From an uncultured Burkholderiales bacterium (lineage in GTDB: Bacteria; Pseudomonadota; Gammaproteobacteria; Burkholderiales; Thiobacillaceae): 6,673 nucleotides of DNA. Shown one piece after another: positions 1 to 6,319 of the stretch. The position numbers and the translations under genes were made by a program. Location of the stretch: NCBI GenBank assembly GCA_937925755.1, contig CALAMX010000080.1:1-6673 (forward strand), read 5' to 3'. The first letter of the stretch is position 1. The number at the start of each line of letters is the position of its first letter. The notes under the pieces are model-generated. The model was not told the origin of the DNA. It ran no database searches and saw nothing but the letters and a program-made list of their open reading frames with translations.

Positions 1-21
1 GTCGCAGACACAAAGCCAGAC

Positions 22-145
22 GCCCGCTTGGGCCGCACCAGCCCGCAGGGCGCAGGACAGCACGCAGTGCGGGTCCCGAGCGCAGCGAGGGATGGGCCGA
101 AGGCCCACAAAGCGGGTTGTTGCGGGCTCACCCTGCGGGTGAGTC
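22..145. repeat. Cluster of five short GC-rich inverted repeats in the 5' non-coding region
   Basis: Five stem-loops follow one another with little space between them. They are GCCC/GGGC at 22-33 (4-nt loop), GCCC/GGGC at 41-51 (3-nt loop), an imperfect stem at 75-91 with CCC/GGG ends and tandem G-A mismatches, TGGGCC/GGCCCA at 93-107 (GAA loop), and CTCACCC/GGGTGAG at 127-143 (TGC loop), which extends to 125-145 with a G-T pair. The hairpins are seen directly. What they are is unknown: a REP-like intergenic repeat, the remains of a structured RNA, or a multi-hairpin 3' end of a gene left of the window. No coding frame through this stretch looks like a protein; the only ATG-initiated frame is 62 codons and compositionally odd. 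Confidence 0.45.
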
Positions 146-189
146 GTATCGAGACCACATCCTTCAATGGATTCATGACGTTGCAACAC

Positions 190-214
190 AAAAAAGCGGT
201 CAACTGCGGTTTTT
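190..214. terminator. Weak terminator-like stem with A and T tracts
   Basis: Six A residues (190-195) are followed by GCGG, a TCAA loop, CTGC (one G-T pair), an unpaired GG and five T residues (210-214). The structure could act as a rho-independent terminator in either direction, ending transcription that enters from the left before the exchanger gene at 237. The GC stem is only four pairs with an asymmetric bulge, so this is a weak candidate. No other regulatory site could be supported between 146 and 236. Confidence 0.25.
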
Positions 215-236
215 AGGTTGAACGCACGGGCGGACT

Positions 237-1238
237 ATGCTGATCCTCGAACTGTTCTTTTTTCTGCTCCTGATCTTGGTTGCCGCCGAGGTCTTCGTCA
301 ACGCCCTGGAACACCTCGGCGAGCGGTTGAGAATCTCCGAAGGGGTGACGGGGTCGATCTTCGCGGCCGTAGGCACCGCCCTGCCCGAGACCATGGTCCC
401 CCTGTTGGCCATCTTCGCCGGCACCGCCAACCAGGACGTCAACCACCAGATTGGCGTGGGGGCCATCCTCGGCGCGCCGCTCATGCTCTCTACCCTGTCG
501 CTATTTCTGATGTCCCTGGCGGTGTGGAAAAGGCGTGGCACACAGGGGCATCTCACCCCCGAGCGCAGTGGACTCAAGCGCGACCTGGACTTCTTCCTGG
601 CTGCCTTCGCCCTCGCCTGTGTGGCGCTGTTCGTACCGCATGAGACGGCCGGCGCACGTGTGACCCTGGCCTTCGTCATGGTCCTGATCTATTTCTTCTA
701 CGTGTTGCTGACGCTCAAGGCGTCGGAAAAGCTGGTCAAGGACGGCCATGCCACCGAGGCGCATGCGCCCATCCTCCTGGCACGCGTGGGTCTACCCGAA
801 AACCTGTTCACCATCTTGCTGCAGCTCGGCTTGGGATTGGCCCTACTCATCACCGGTGCACATGGTTTCATCCACGGCATCGAGGAGGCATCGCATCTGT
901 TGGGCATCTCTGCGTTGTTGCTGAGCCTGATGATCGTGCCGATCGCCACCGAGCTGCCGGAAAAGGTCAACTCCATCCTGTGGATTCGCCGGCACAAGGA
1001 CACACTCGCCTTCGGCAACATCACCGGGGCGATGGTCTTCCAGGGCACCCTGCTGCCGGCCATCGGCATCCTGCTCACCCCCTGGGCACCGCAGAAGGAG
1101 GTCATCGCCAGCATCCTCATCACCCTTCTGGCGGCGCTCTGGCTACGCCTGATGCTGAGACGCGGGCAACTGAAGGTGTGGATGCTGGCGGTCAACGGGA
1201 CACTGTACGCCACCTATCTCGCCATCGCCTTGGCCTGA
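237..1238 (+). CDS. CaCA-family sodium/calcium (cation) exchanger, inner membrane
   Basis: A 333-residue polytopic membrane protein of the calcium/cation antiporter superfamily (YrbG/NCX type, usually about 320-350 residues). These proteins expel Ca2+ or a related cation in exchange for Na+ or H+. The family's two inverted alpha repeats are visible. Alpha-1 carries GTALPE at residues 46-51, and alpha-2 carries ATELPE at 237-242 followed by FGNITGAMVFQ at 259-269. The transport-site glutamates E51 and E242 are both kept. Hydrophobic segments cover nearly the whole chain, with a hydrophilic loop around residues 95-120 and another near 165-180. Alpha-1 is divergent: its second half reads GAILGAPLML where most relatives have a GNxxGSN-like motif, so ion specificity is uncertain. 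The ATG at 237 starts directly before the first membrane segment, with only a weak GGGCGG upstream. It appears monocistronic; an inverted repeat and a sigma-28 promoter separate it from the next gene. Confidence 0.85.
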   Translation: MLILELFFFLLLILVAAEVFVNALEHLGERLRISEGVTGSIFAAVGTALPETMVPLLAIFAGTANQDVNHQIGVGAILGAPLMLSTLSLFLMSLAVWKRRGTQGHLTPERSGLKRDLDFFLAAFALACVALFVPHETAGARVTLAFVMVLIYFFYVLLTLKASEKLVKDGHATEAHAPILLARVGLPENLFTILLQLGLGLALLITGAHGFIHGIEEASHLLGISALLLSLMIVPIATELPEKVNSILWIRRHKDTLAFGNITGAMVFQGTLLPAIGILLTPWAPQKEVIASILITLLAALWLRLMLRRGQLKVWMLAVNGTLYATYLAIALA

Positions 1239-1242
1239 ACCC

Positions 1243-1263
1243 GACCGCGCCGCACGCGGGGTC
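1243..1263 (+). terminator. Possible hairpin just after the exchanger gene
   Basis: GACCGCG (1243-1249) can pair with CGCGG..GTC (1255-1263) around the loop CCGCA, giving a seven-pair stem with a two-G bulge. It starts four bases after the exchanger stop codon and ends exactly before the -35 element of the next promoter. There is no T tract, so it is not a classical rho-independent terminator. It may insulate the two transcription units or be chance in GC-rich DNA. Confidence 0.22.
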
Positions 1264-1290
1264 TAAAGTTCTCCACCAAGCTGCCGTTAT
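1264..1290 (+). promoter_or_regulatory. Sigma-28 (FliA) flagellar-class promoter
   Basis: The -35 element TAAAGTTC (1264-1271) is followed by an 11-nt spacer (1272-1282) and the -10 element GCCGTTAT (1283-1290). The enterobacterial FliA consensus is TAAAGTTT, 11 nt, GCCGATAA: this site matches at 7 of 8 and 6 of 8 positions with exact spacing. Transcription would start near 1297, about 20 nt before the PAS-protein ATG at 1318. A promoter of this class is what is expected for late flagellar and chemotaxis genes. It should drive both the PAS protein and the overlapping chemoreceptor. Confidence 0.85.
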
Positions 1291-1317
1291 CGTGGCAGTT
1301 CATCCATTGACCTGGCC

Positions 1318-1845
1318 ATGAAAAACCGCGTCCAGCCCACCCAAGTCGAGCGCCGCATGCGGGAGGACGACTTCATCGTCTCCAAGACCGACCTCAAAGG
1401 GCGCATCACCTACGGCAACCGCATCTTCATGGAGTTCTCCGGCTATACCGAGAACGAACTGCTGGGCGCACAACACAACATCATCCGCCACCCCGACATG
1501 CCGCGCGGGGTCTTCAGACTCCTGTGGGACACCATCAGCGCCGGGCAGGAGTGCTTCGCCTATGTGAAGAACATGGCCAAGGATGGCAGCTTCTACTGGG
1601 TCTTCGCCCACGTGACCCCCAGCTACAACCCAAGCGGGCAGATCGAAGGCTACTATTCCGTACGGCGCGCACCGCGCCGCGAAGCCCTGCGGCAGATCGA
1701 AGAGATCTATGCGCAGATGCGCCAGGTCGAGCAACAGGCCGGCCCCAAAGATGCACCAGCCGCCTCGCTCGCCTTTTTGAACGATCTACTTGCCCAACAC
1801 CGCACGGATTATCACCGTTTCATCCTCACCCTGGAGATGCCATGA
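1318..1845 (+). CDS. Free-standing Aer/CetB-type FAD-binding PAS sensor for energy taxis
   Basis: A soluble 175-residue protein made of one PAS domain (about residues 8-120) and a helical tail (about 124-170). It aligns without a gap to the N-terminus of the E. coli aerotaxis receptor Aer. N34, the GY at 42-43, HN at 53-54, R57, H58, D60 and W70 keep the same residue numbers; N34, R57, H58 and D60 are positions tied to FAD binding in Aer. No membrane segment, HAMP or signalling domain follows, because the receptor half is encoded by the next gene. The expected role is to sense redox state or oxygen through flavin and pass it to the partner receptor, as CetB does with CetA in Campylobacter. 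The position of Aer W79 is Cys, the only cysteine in the protein. No clear Shine-Dalgarno precedes the ATG at 1318, but the PAS match begins almost at once, so the start is likely. The stop overlaps the receptor start as ATGA. FAD binding is inferred. Confidence 0.88.
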   Translation: MKNRVQPTQVERRMREDDFIVSKTDLKGRITYGNRIFMEFSGYTENELLGAQHNIIRHPDMPRGVFRLLWDTISAGQECFAYVKNMAKDGSFYWVFAHVTPSYNPSGQIEGYYSVRRAPRREALRQIEEIYAQMRQVEQQAGPKDAPAASLAFLNDLLAQHRTDYHRFILTLEMP

Positions 1846-3293
1846 TCTCTCTGCGCCATCGGCTCTCTGCGATCACTGGGCTCAATATCCTGCTCTGGGT
1901 CGGTGTTGCGATCGCCTGGCCATTGACCGGTGCCAGTCTATGGTGGCTCCTTCTGCCCGCCGCCGGCCTACTCGTAACCGGCATTGGCCTGGCCGGGATC
2001 ACGGCGCTCAAGCAGGGGGTGGAGAAATTGCAGACACTCACCGATGCGGTGGGTATGGGGCGCTTCCAGCCGCGCCTGACCCATATCGATGCCCTGTCGC
2101 CGCTTTTGCAGCCGATCGCCTGGTCATTGAACGACATGCTCGACCAGCTCGAAGCCTTCAACCGCGAGCAGGCCGCGAGTTTCCGCGCCCACCTCGACCG
2201 TCGTTTCTACCGGCTCACCCTGCCGGTGGGGCTGCATGGAGGGTTCCGTAAGGGACTGGAGAATCACAACGTGCTGCTCAAGGCCATGGCCGAGAATATG
2301 CGCAGCGAAATGCGCAATGCCCTGCTCAGCCGTGCACATGACCTGAATACGCAAAATCTGCTGAAGAACCTCGCCTCCAGCCAGAACGACTTGCTGCAGA
2401 TCACGCAGGCCATGCAGCAGGTCGTGCGCGAGGCGGCACAGACCCGGCAAGACGCCGAGTCAAGCCAGGTCTCGGTGCAGCGCGTGGTCGCCGAGCTCGA
2501 GGACATCCGCGCGCGGGTCGAGCACGCCGCCCAAGCCATCGCCGAACTGAATGCCCGCGGCGACGAGATCCAACAGGCGGTGGTGCTCATCAACACCATC
2601 GCCGATCAGACCAATCTTTTGGCCTTGAACGCCGCCATCGAGGCGGCGCGTGCCGGCGAAGCGGGGCGGGGCTTCGCCGTGGTGGCCGACGAGGTGCGCA
2701 AGTTGGCCGAGAAGACCAAGCAGGCCTCCGTATCCATCGGTCAGGTCATGGAAGGGCTGCTCAACGAGACTGCATCCATGCTGAATGACTCGACCGCCAT
2801 GCGGGAACGCGCCCAGAGTTCCAGCCAGACGGTCACCGAGATGGCCAGCCGCTTTGCGCAGTTTTCCCGGGCGGCCGCTGCCACGGTCGAACGTCTGGAG
2901 CAGGCGCTGGACAAGAGCTTCGTCTCCCTGGTGAAGGTCGATCACGTGGTGTACAAACAGCGCGCCTACATGGCCCTGTCCACCAACCGCGAAGCGCCAG
3001 AGCATGTCCAGGCGGTCAAGGTGGACAACCATGCTTGCCGCCTCGGGCGTTGGTACGACGGCGAGGGTCAAGCGCGCTTTGGTGCAACGACTGCCTATCG
3101 CGAGCTGGATGCGCCCCATCGCCAGGTGCACCATGCGGCGCACAAGATGTTGGCCCTGCTGGATGAAAACTGGGCCGAGGACGGTGCAATCCAGACGCGC
3201 ATCCATACAGAGCTGGTGGAGATGGAGGCAGGCAGCGAAGCGGTGATGCTCACCCTCGACCGCATGGTGGCGGAAAAGCACGGCATGGCCTAA
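1842..3293 (+). CDS. Membrane-hairpin methyl-accepting chemotaxis protein with C-terminal CZB zinc-binding domain (CetA-like)
   Basis: A 483-residue chemoreceptor. Two hydrophobic helices (about residues 9-27 and 33-55) are separated by only a few residues, so there is a membrane hairpin and no periplasmic ligand domain, as in Aer. A HAMP-like or helical linker (about 56-115) follows, then an unusual basic/aromatic segment with RRFYR and GGF near 120-137. Next comes the MCP signalling coiled coil, with its CheA/CheW-contacting hairpin tip at about 262-290 (AAIEAARAGEAGRGFAVVADEVR). The C-terminus (about 365-440) is a CZB domain: H368, C399 in HACRLGRWY, H426 and H430 match the His-Cys-His-His zinc site. 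There is no C-terminal NWETF-like CheR tether. The start at 1842 is chosen because GGAG lies five bases upstream and the ATG overlaps the PAS gene stop by four bases; the frame stays open back to 1524, but that part is out-of-frame PAS coding sequence. It probably signals for the PAS protein. Zinc or HOCl sensing is inferred from the CZB family. Confidence 0.9.
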   Translation: MISLRHRLSAITGLNILLWVGVAIAWPLTGASLWWLLLPAAGLLVTGIGLAGITALKQGVEKLQTLTDAVGMGRFQPRLTHIDALSPLLQPIAWSLNDMLDQLEAFNREQAASFRAHLDRRFYRLTLPVGLHGGFRKGLENHNVLLKAMAENMRSEMRNALLSRAHDLNTQNLLKNLASSQNDLLQITQAMQQVVREAAQTRQDAESSQVSVQRVVAELEDIRARVEHAAQAIAELNARGDEIQQAVVLINTIADQTNLLALNAAIEAARAGEAGRGFAVVADEVRKLAEKTKQASVSIGQVMEGLLNETASMLNDSTAMRERAQSSSQTVTEMASRFAQFSRAAAATVERLEQALDKSFVSLVKVDHVVYKQRAYMALSTNREAPEHVQAVKVDNHACRLGRWYDGEGQARFGATTAYRELDAPHRQVHHAAHKMLALLDENWAEDGAIQTRIHTELVEMEAGSEAVMLTLDRMVAEKHGMA

Positions 3294-3320
3294 AGGCCCC
3301 TGGTTCGCCTCGACACGGCC

Positions 3321-4655
3321 TCAATCCAGCCCCAGGCGCTCGAGCCGGTAGCGTAGGCTGCGGAAGGTCACGCCCAGCAACCGTGCCGCAGCGGTCTTGT
3401 TACCCCCGGTGCGGGCCAGGGCGGCGAGGATGGCCTCGCGCTCGACGCGGTCGAGATAGTCCTGCAGCGGCTGCTCCAACACACCGACCTGCCCTTCACC
3501 GGACCTGGTTTCGGCTGCGGCGGGAGCCAGGTTGAGGTCGGCCACGTCGATGCGCCCATACTCACTCAAGGCGAACGCGCGCTCCAAGATGTTCTCCAGC
3601 TCGCGCACGTTGCCTGGAAAGGCATAGCGCTTGAGCGCCGCCATGGCCTCGGGGGTGAGGTGTGGGGCGGGCTGTCCGGTCCCTGCCAGACGGTCGGCGA
3701 TGTGTTTCACCAACAGGGGGATATCCTCCTGGCGCTCGCGCAGGGCCGGCATCTTCAGTTCGATCACATTGAGCCGGTAGTACAGGTCGTGGCGAAAACG
3801 CCCGGCCTCGACGGCACGGCCGAGGTCCTGGTGCGAGGCGCTGATCAGGCGCACGTCCACCGCCTCCTCCTCTACGCCGCCCACCCGGCGCACGCGCCGC
3901 TCCTGCAGCGCGCGCAGTAGCTTGACCTGCATGGTCATGGGCAACTCGGCCACCTCGTCGAGGAAGAGGGTGCCGCCGCTGGCCGCCTGGAAGAAGCCGG
4001 GCCGGTCGGCCTCCGCCCCGGTGAATGCGCCCTTTTTGTAGCCAAAGAACTCACTTTCCATGAGGTTCTCTGGGATCGCGCCGCAGTTGACGGCGACGAA
4101 GGGCTTGCCGGCGCGCGGCCCCAGGGCGTGGATGAGGCGGGCGGCGACCTCCTTGCCGGTGCCCGATTCGCCGGAGATGAACACCGGCGCCTGGCTGCGC
4201 GCGAGCTTCTCGATCTTGGCCCGGATCTGCTGCATGGGGGCGGACTCGCCGATCAGCTGGGGAACCTCCTCCCGCCCGCGGGGGGGGTCTGGCACCTTGA
4301 GGGCGGTCTTCACCAGGGTGCGCAGCACCTCCAGCTTGACCGGCTTCATCAGGTAGTCGAAGGCGCCCGCTTTTAGGGCGGTGACGGCATTCTCCGTGCT
4401 GCCATAGGCAGTGATGACCGCGACTGGCGTGGCAGGGCTGCGCTGCACCACCATGCGCACCACCTCCAGGCCATCGCCGTCCGGCAGACGCATGTCGGTC
4501 AACACCAGATCGAAGCGCCGCTGCGCGAGTTGCGCGCGGGCCCCGGCCACATCCGCGGCCGTGGCGGTGGTGAGCCCCATGCGCAGCAGTGCCAGCTCCA
4601 GCACCTCGCGCAAGTCCGGCTCGTCGTCGACGATGAGGATACAGGGGGAGGTCAT
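3321..4655 (-). CDS. pilR: PilR-type sigma-54-dependent response regulator of type IV pilin transcription
   Basis: A 444-residue NtrC-family activator, the same size as Pseudomonas PilR. The receiver domain (1-120) has the acidic pair D10/D11, phospho-acceptor D54, T82 and K104. The AAA+ domain (about 134-365) has Walker A GESGTGK at 162-168, an intact sigma-54-contacting GAFTGA loop at 209-214 and Walker B ending in D233/E234. The C-terminal Fis-type helix-turn-helix (about 405-444) contains GGNKTAAARLLG. When phosphorylated by PilS it should bind upstream of sigma-54 promoters, classically pilA, and drive open-complex formation. The start at 4655 is preferred: it forms an ATGA overlap with the pilS stop, and the receiver fold begins five residues later. 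An upstream ATG at 4685 would add ten residues lying inside pilS. The call rests on domain order plus linkage to a six-helix PilS-like kinase; a related NtrC-type regulator with other targets is possible. Confidence 0.87.
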   Translation of the reverse strand: MTSPCILIVDDEPDLREVLELALLRMGLTTATAADVAGARAQLAQRRFDLVLTDMRLPDGDGLEVVRMVVQRSPATPVAVITAYGSTENAVTALKAGAFDYLMKPVKLEVLRTLVKTALKVPDPPRGREEVPQLIGESAPMQQIRAKIEKLARSQAPVFISGESGTGKEVAARLIHALGPRAGKPFVAVNCGAIPENLMESEFFGYKKGAFTGAEADRPGFFQAASGGTLFLDEVAELPMTMQVKLLRALQERRVRRVGGVEEEAVDVRLISASHQDLGRAVEAGRFRHDLYYRLNVIELKMPALRERQEDIPLLVKHIADRLAGTGQPAPHLTPEAMAALKRYAFPGNVRELENILERAFALSEYGRIDVADLNLAPAAAETRSGEGQVGVLEQPLQDYLDRVEREAILAALARTGGNKTAAARLLGVTFRSLRYRLERLGLD

Positions 4656-6319
4656 GACGGCTTGATCGCCTCGCGAAACGTCCAAAATTCCCGGTTACCA
4701 GCGGGGAAATCTGAATCTGTCTGCGCAATGCGCTCTGTGTCAGTCTGTCCCCCCTCTGGGACGCAGTTCAACCGGAACAGGACGCCGTCGGGATGATCCA
4801 CATAATGGAGACTGCCCCCATTGGCCCCGGCCAGCTCCCGCGCAATGTAAAGCCCCAGCCCGGTACCGCGCGTGTCGGTGGTGTAGAAGGGTTCGAACAG
4901 TCGCCGCTGCAGCTCGGCGGAGATGGGCTCGCCGTCATTGAACACGTCGATCTGCACCCTCCCCTCGGCACGCTTGGCCGTGAGCCGTATGCTGCCCGGG
5001 GTGCGCTTGCAGTAGCGCCAGGCATTGCGGAACAGGTTCCAGAGGATCTGCGTCAGGTGCAGCCGGTCGAACAGAATACTTAACGGGCCCTCGACCTCGA
5101 TATGGATTACTTCGTCCGGGACCTGCTCGGCCTGGGCGAACTCGGCGCTGAAATCGCGCAGAAAGTCCTCTAGCCGGATCGACTCCTTCTGCAGGCGGTC
5201 ACGGCGGTTGAGCAGGAGCACGTCTTCGACCAGGTCGTTGAGTCGCTTGGAGTTGTCCTCGATGATTCGGGTGAGCCGGGCCATAGTCGGCGTGGAGGCT
5301 TCCTCTCCCAACAGGGCGGCGGCCTGCTCGATGGCTGCCAAAGGATTGCGGATCTCGTGGGCGAGGTTGGCGGTGAGTCGGCCCAGGGCGGCGAGCTTCA
5401 TGTTCTGCGCCTCGCGTTCCAGTTCGGTCATGTCCTGGAGCAGGATCATGGCGCCGGAGGGCCGACCGGGCTCCAGCTGGGTAAAGCGGGCGCGCACGCG
5501 CCGCGCTGTGTTCCCAGTGAGCGGGGTCTCGGGGTTGCGGCCGGTGGCCTGCCAGTCCTGCCAGAACTGGGCCAGTGCCGGCGCACATTGCCCCAGACGT
5601 GCCTGGGAGGCCAGCCGGCAGCCGAGCAGGGACTCGGCACGGCCGTTGAATTGTAGGATGCGGCCGTCGGCGTCCACCACCAGGATGCCGTCTTGCAGCT
5701 CCTGGATCACCCAGTCATTGATGCGCGCCAGGCTCTCGGCCTGCGCCGCCTTTTCCCCCGCGAGCTGGACGGAGCTCAGCGTGCCCTTGGCCAGCACATG
5801 GGAAAAGCCCGAGACAGTGAAGAACCCCAGAGCGAGGAGCCCCGCGCGCAGATAACCCTCGTTGCCCGCCTGCCAGAGGAAGATCTGCAAGGTCTGTTCG
5901 GTCAACACGGCGACAGTGCCCAGGGAAGCCAGGAGCATGGCGATGATTGGCCGGGGATGCAGACCCGCCGCGGCCATCGGCACGATGAGCAGTAGCCCCA
6001 CACCGCTGGCATTGCCGCCAGCCAGGGCCATGAGCCCGGTCAGGAAGACGACGTCGCTCAGCACGTGGACGATGAGCTGTTGGTCGAATGCCGGCCGGCG
6101 GCTTTTGAGGACGTGACCGAACCAGAGGGCGAGCAGCCCGTAGAACAGGGCCGCCAACATCACCCACCGGCTGTCGGCCACGTCCAGCGGGGCATTCTGG
6201 CCGTAGAACGGGGCGAAGACGAAAAACAGGGCGAGAAAACCGCGAAAGCGGTTGAGGTGATGCAGCGACCGCCAGAAACTATCGGGATACTCCAGACCCG
6301 CGGGCGTGTTGCTCGCCAT
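4652..6319 (-). CDS. pilS: PilS-type membrane sensor histidine kinase
   Basis: A 555-residue inner-membrane kinase. About six hydrophobic helices occupy residues 28-180 (roughly 28-43, 50-70, 82-100, 106-122, 124-145 and 160-182) with very short loops, the PilS layout that can sense pilin within the membrane. A PAS-like domain follows (about 200-300, with DGILVVDADGRILQFN). The HisKA dimerization domain has the phosphorylated H321 in the H-box AHEIRNPLAAI. The ATPase domain has N432 in the N-box and GTGLGLY at 485-491 as the G2 box. All catalytic boxes are intact. The ATG at 6319 shares one base with the stop of the upstream small gene (TGATG) and has GGAG four bases before it, so translation is probably coupled. 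Its stop overlaps pilR by four bases. It should autophosphorylate and transfer phosphate to D54 of PilR. The family identification is strong; the physiological signal in this organism is inferred. Confidence 0.87.
   Translation of the reverse strand: MASNTPAGLEYPDSFWRSLHHLNRFRGFLALFFVFAPFYGQNAPLDVADSRWVMLAALFYGLLALWFGHVLKSRRPAFDQQLIVHVLSDVVFLTGLMALAGGNASGVGLLLIVPMAAAGLHPRPIIAMLLASLGTVAVLTEQTLQIFLWQAGNEGYLRAGLLALGFFTVSGFSHVLAKGTLSSVQLAGEKAAQAESLARINDWVIQELQDGILVVDADGRILQFNGRAESLLGCRLASQARLGQCAPALAQFWQDWQATGRNPETPLTGNTARRVRARFTQLEPGRPSGAMILLQDMTELEREAQNMKLAALGRLTANLAHEIRNPLAAIEQAAALLGEEASTPTMARLTRIIEDNSKRLNDLVEDVLLLNRRDRLQKESIRLEDFLRDFSAEFAQAEQVPDEVIHIEVEGPLSILFDRLHLTQILWNLFRNAWRYCKRTPGSIRLTAKRAEGRVQIDVFNDGEPISAELQRRLFEPFYTTDTRGTGLGLYIARELAGANGGSLHYVDHPDGVLFRLNCVPEGGQTDTERIAQTDSDFPAGNREFWTFREAIKPS

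Noticed and set aside
168..185. Possible sigma-54 promoter (TGG ... TTGCA) before the exchanger
   Set aside because: The GG and GC dinucleotides are 12 nt apart instead of the required 10, so the site does not fit the -24/-12 pattern.
28..216. A 62-codon open frame at the left end
   Set aside because: It runs through the hairpin cluster, has an odd composition and no recognisable domain, and no ribosome binding site precedes it.
1524..1841. N-terminal extension of the chemoreceptor reading frame upstream to 1524
   Set aside because: This part overlaps the PAS gene in another frame and translates to Arg- and Gln-rich text typical of a shadow frame. The ATG at 1842 has GGAG five bases upstream and leads straight into the membrane hairpin.
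2460..3281. Long 273-codon minus strand frame opposite the chemoreceptor
   Set aside because: It is His-, Leu- and Gly-rich antisense text without recognisable domains; the + strand frame carries intact MCP and CZB motifs.
4656..4685. pilR start at the ATG at 4685
   Set aside because: It would add ten residues encoded inside pilS with no receiver-domain similarity. The ATG at 4655 gives the standard NtrC numbering (D54, T82, K104) and an ATGA overlap.
5025..5855. Long 276-codon + strand frame opposite pilS
   Set aside because: It is Ser- and Arg-rich antisense of the pilS coding sequence with no domain; pilS has every kinase motif in its own frame.
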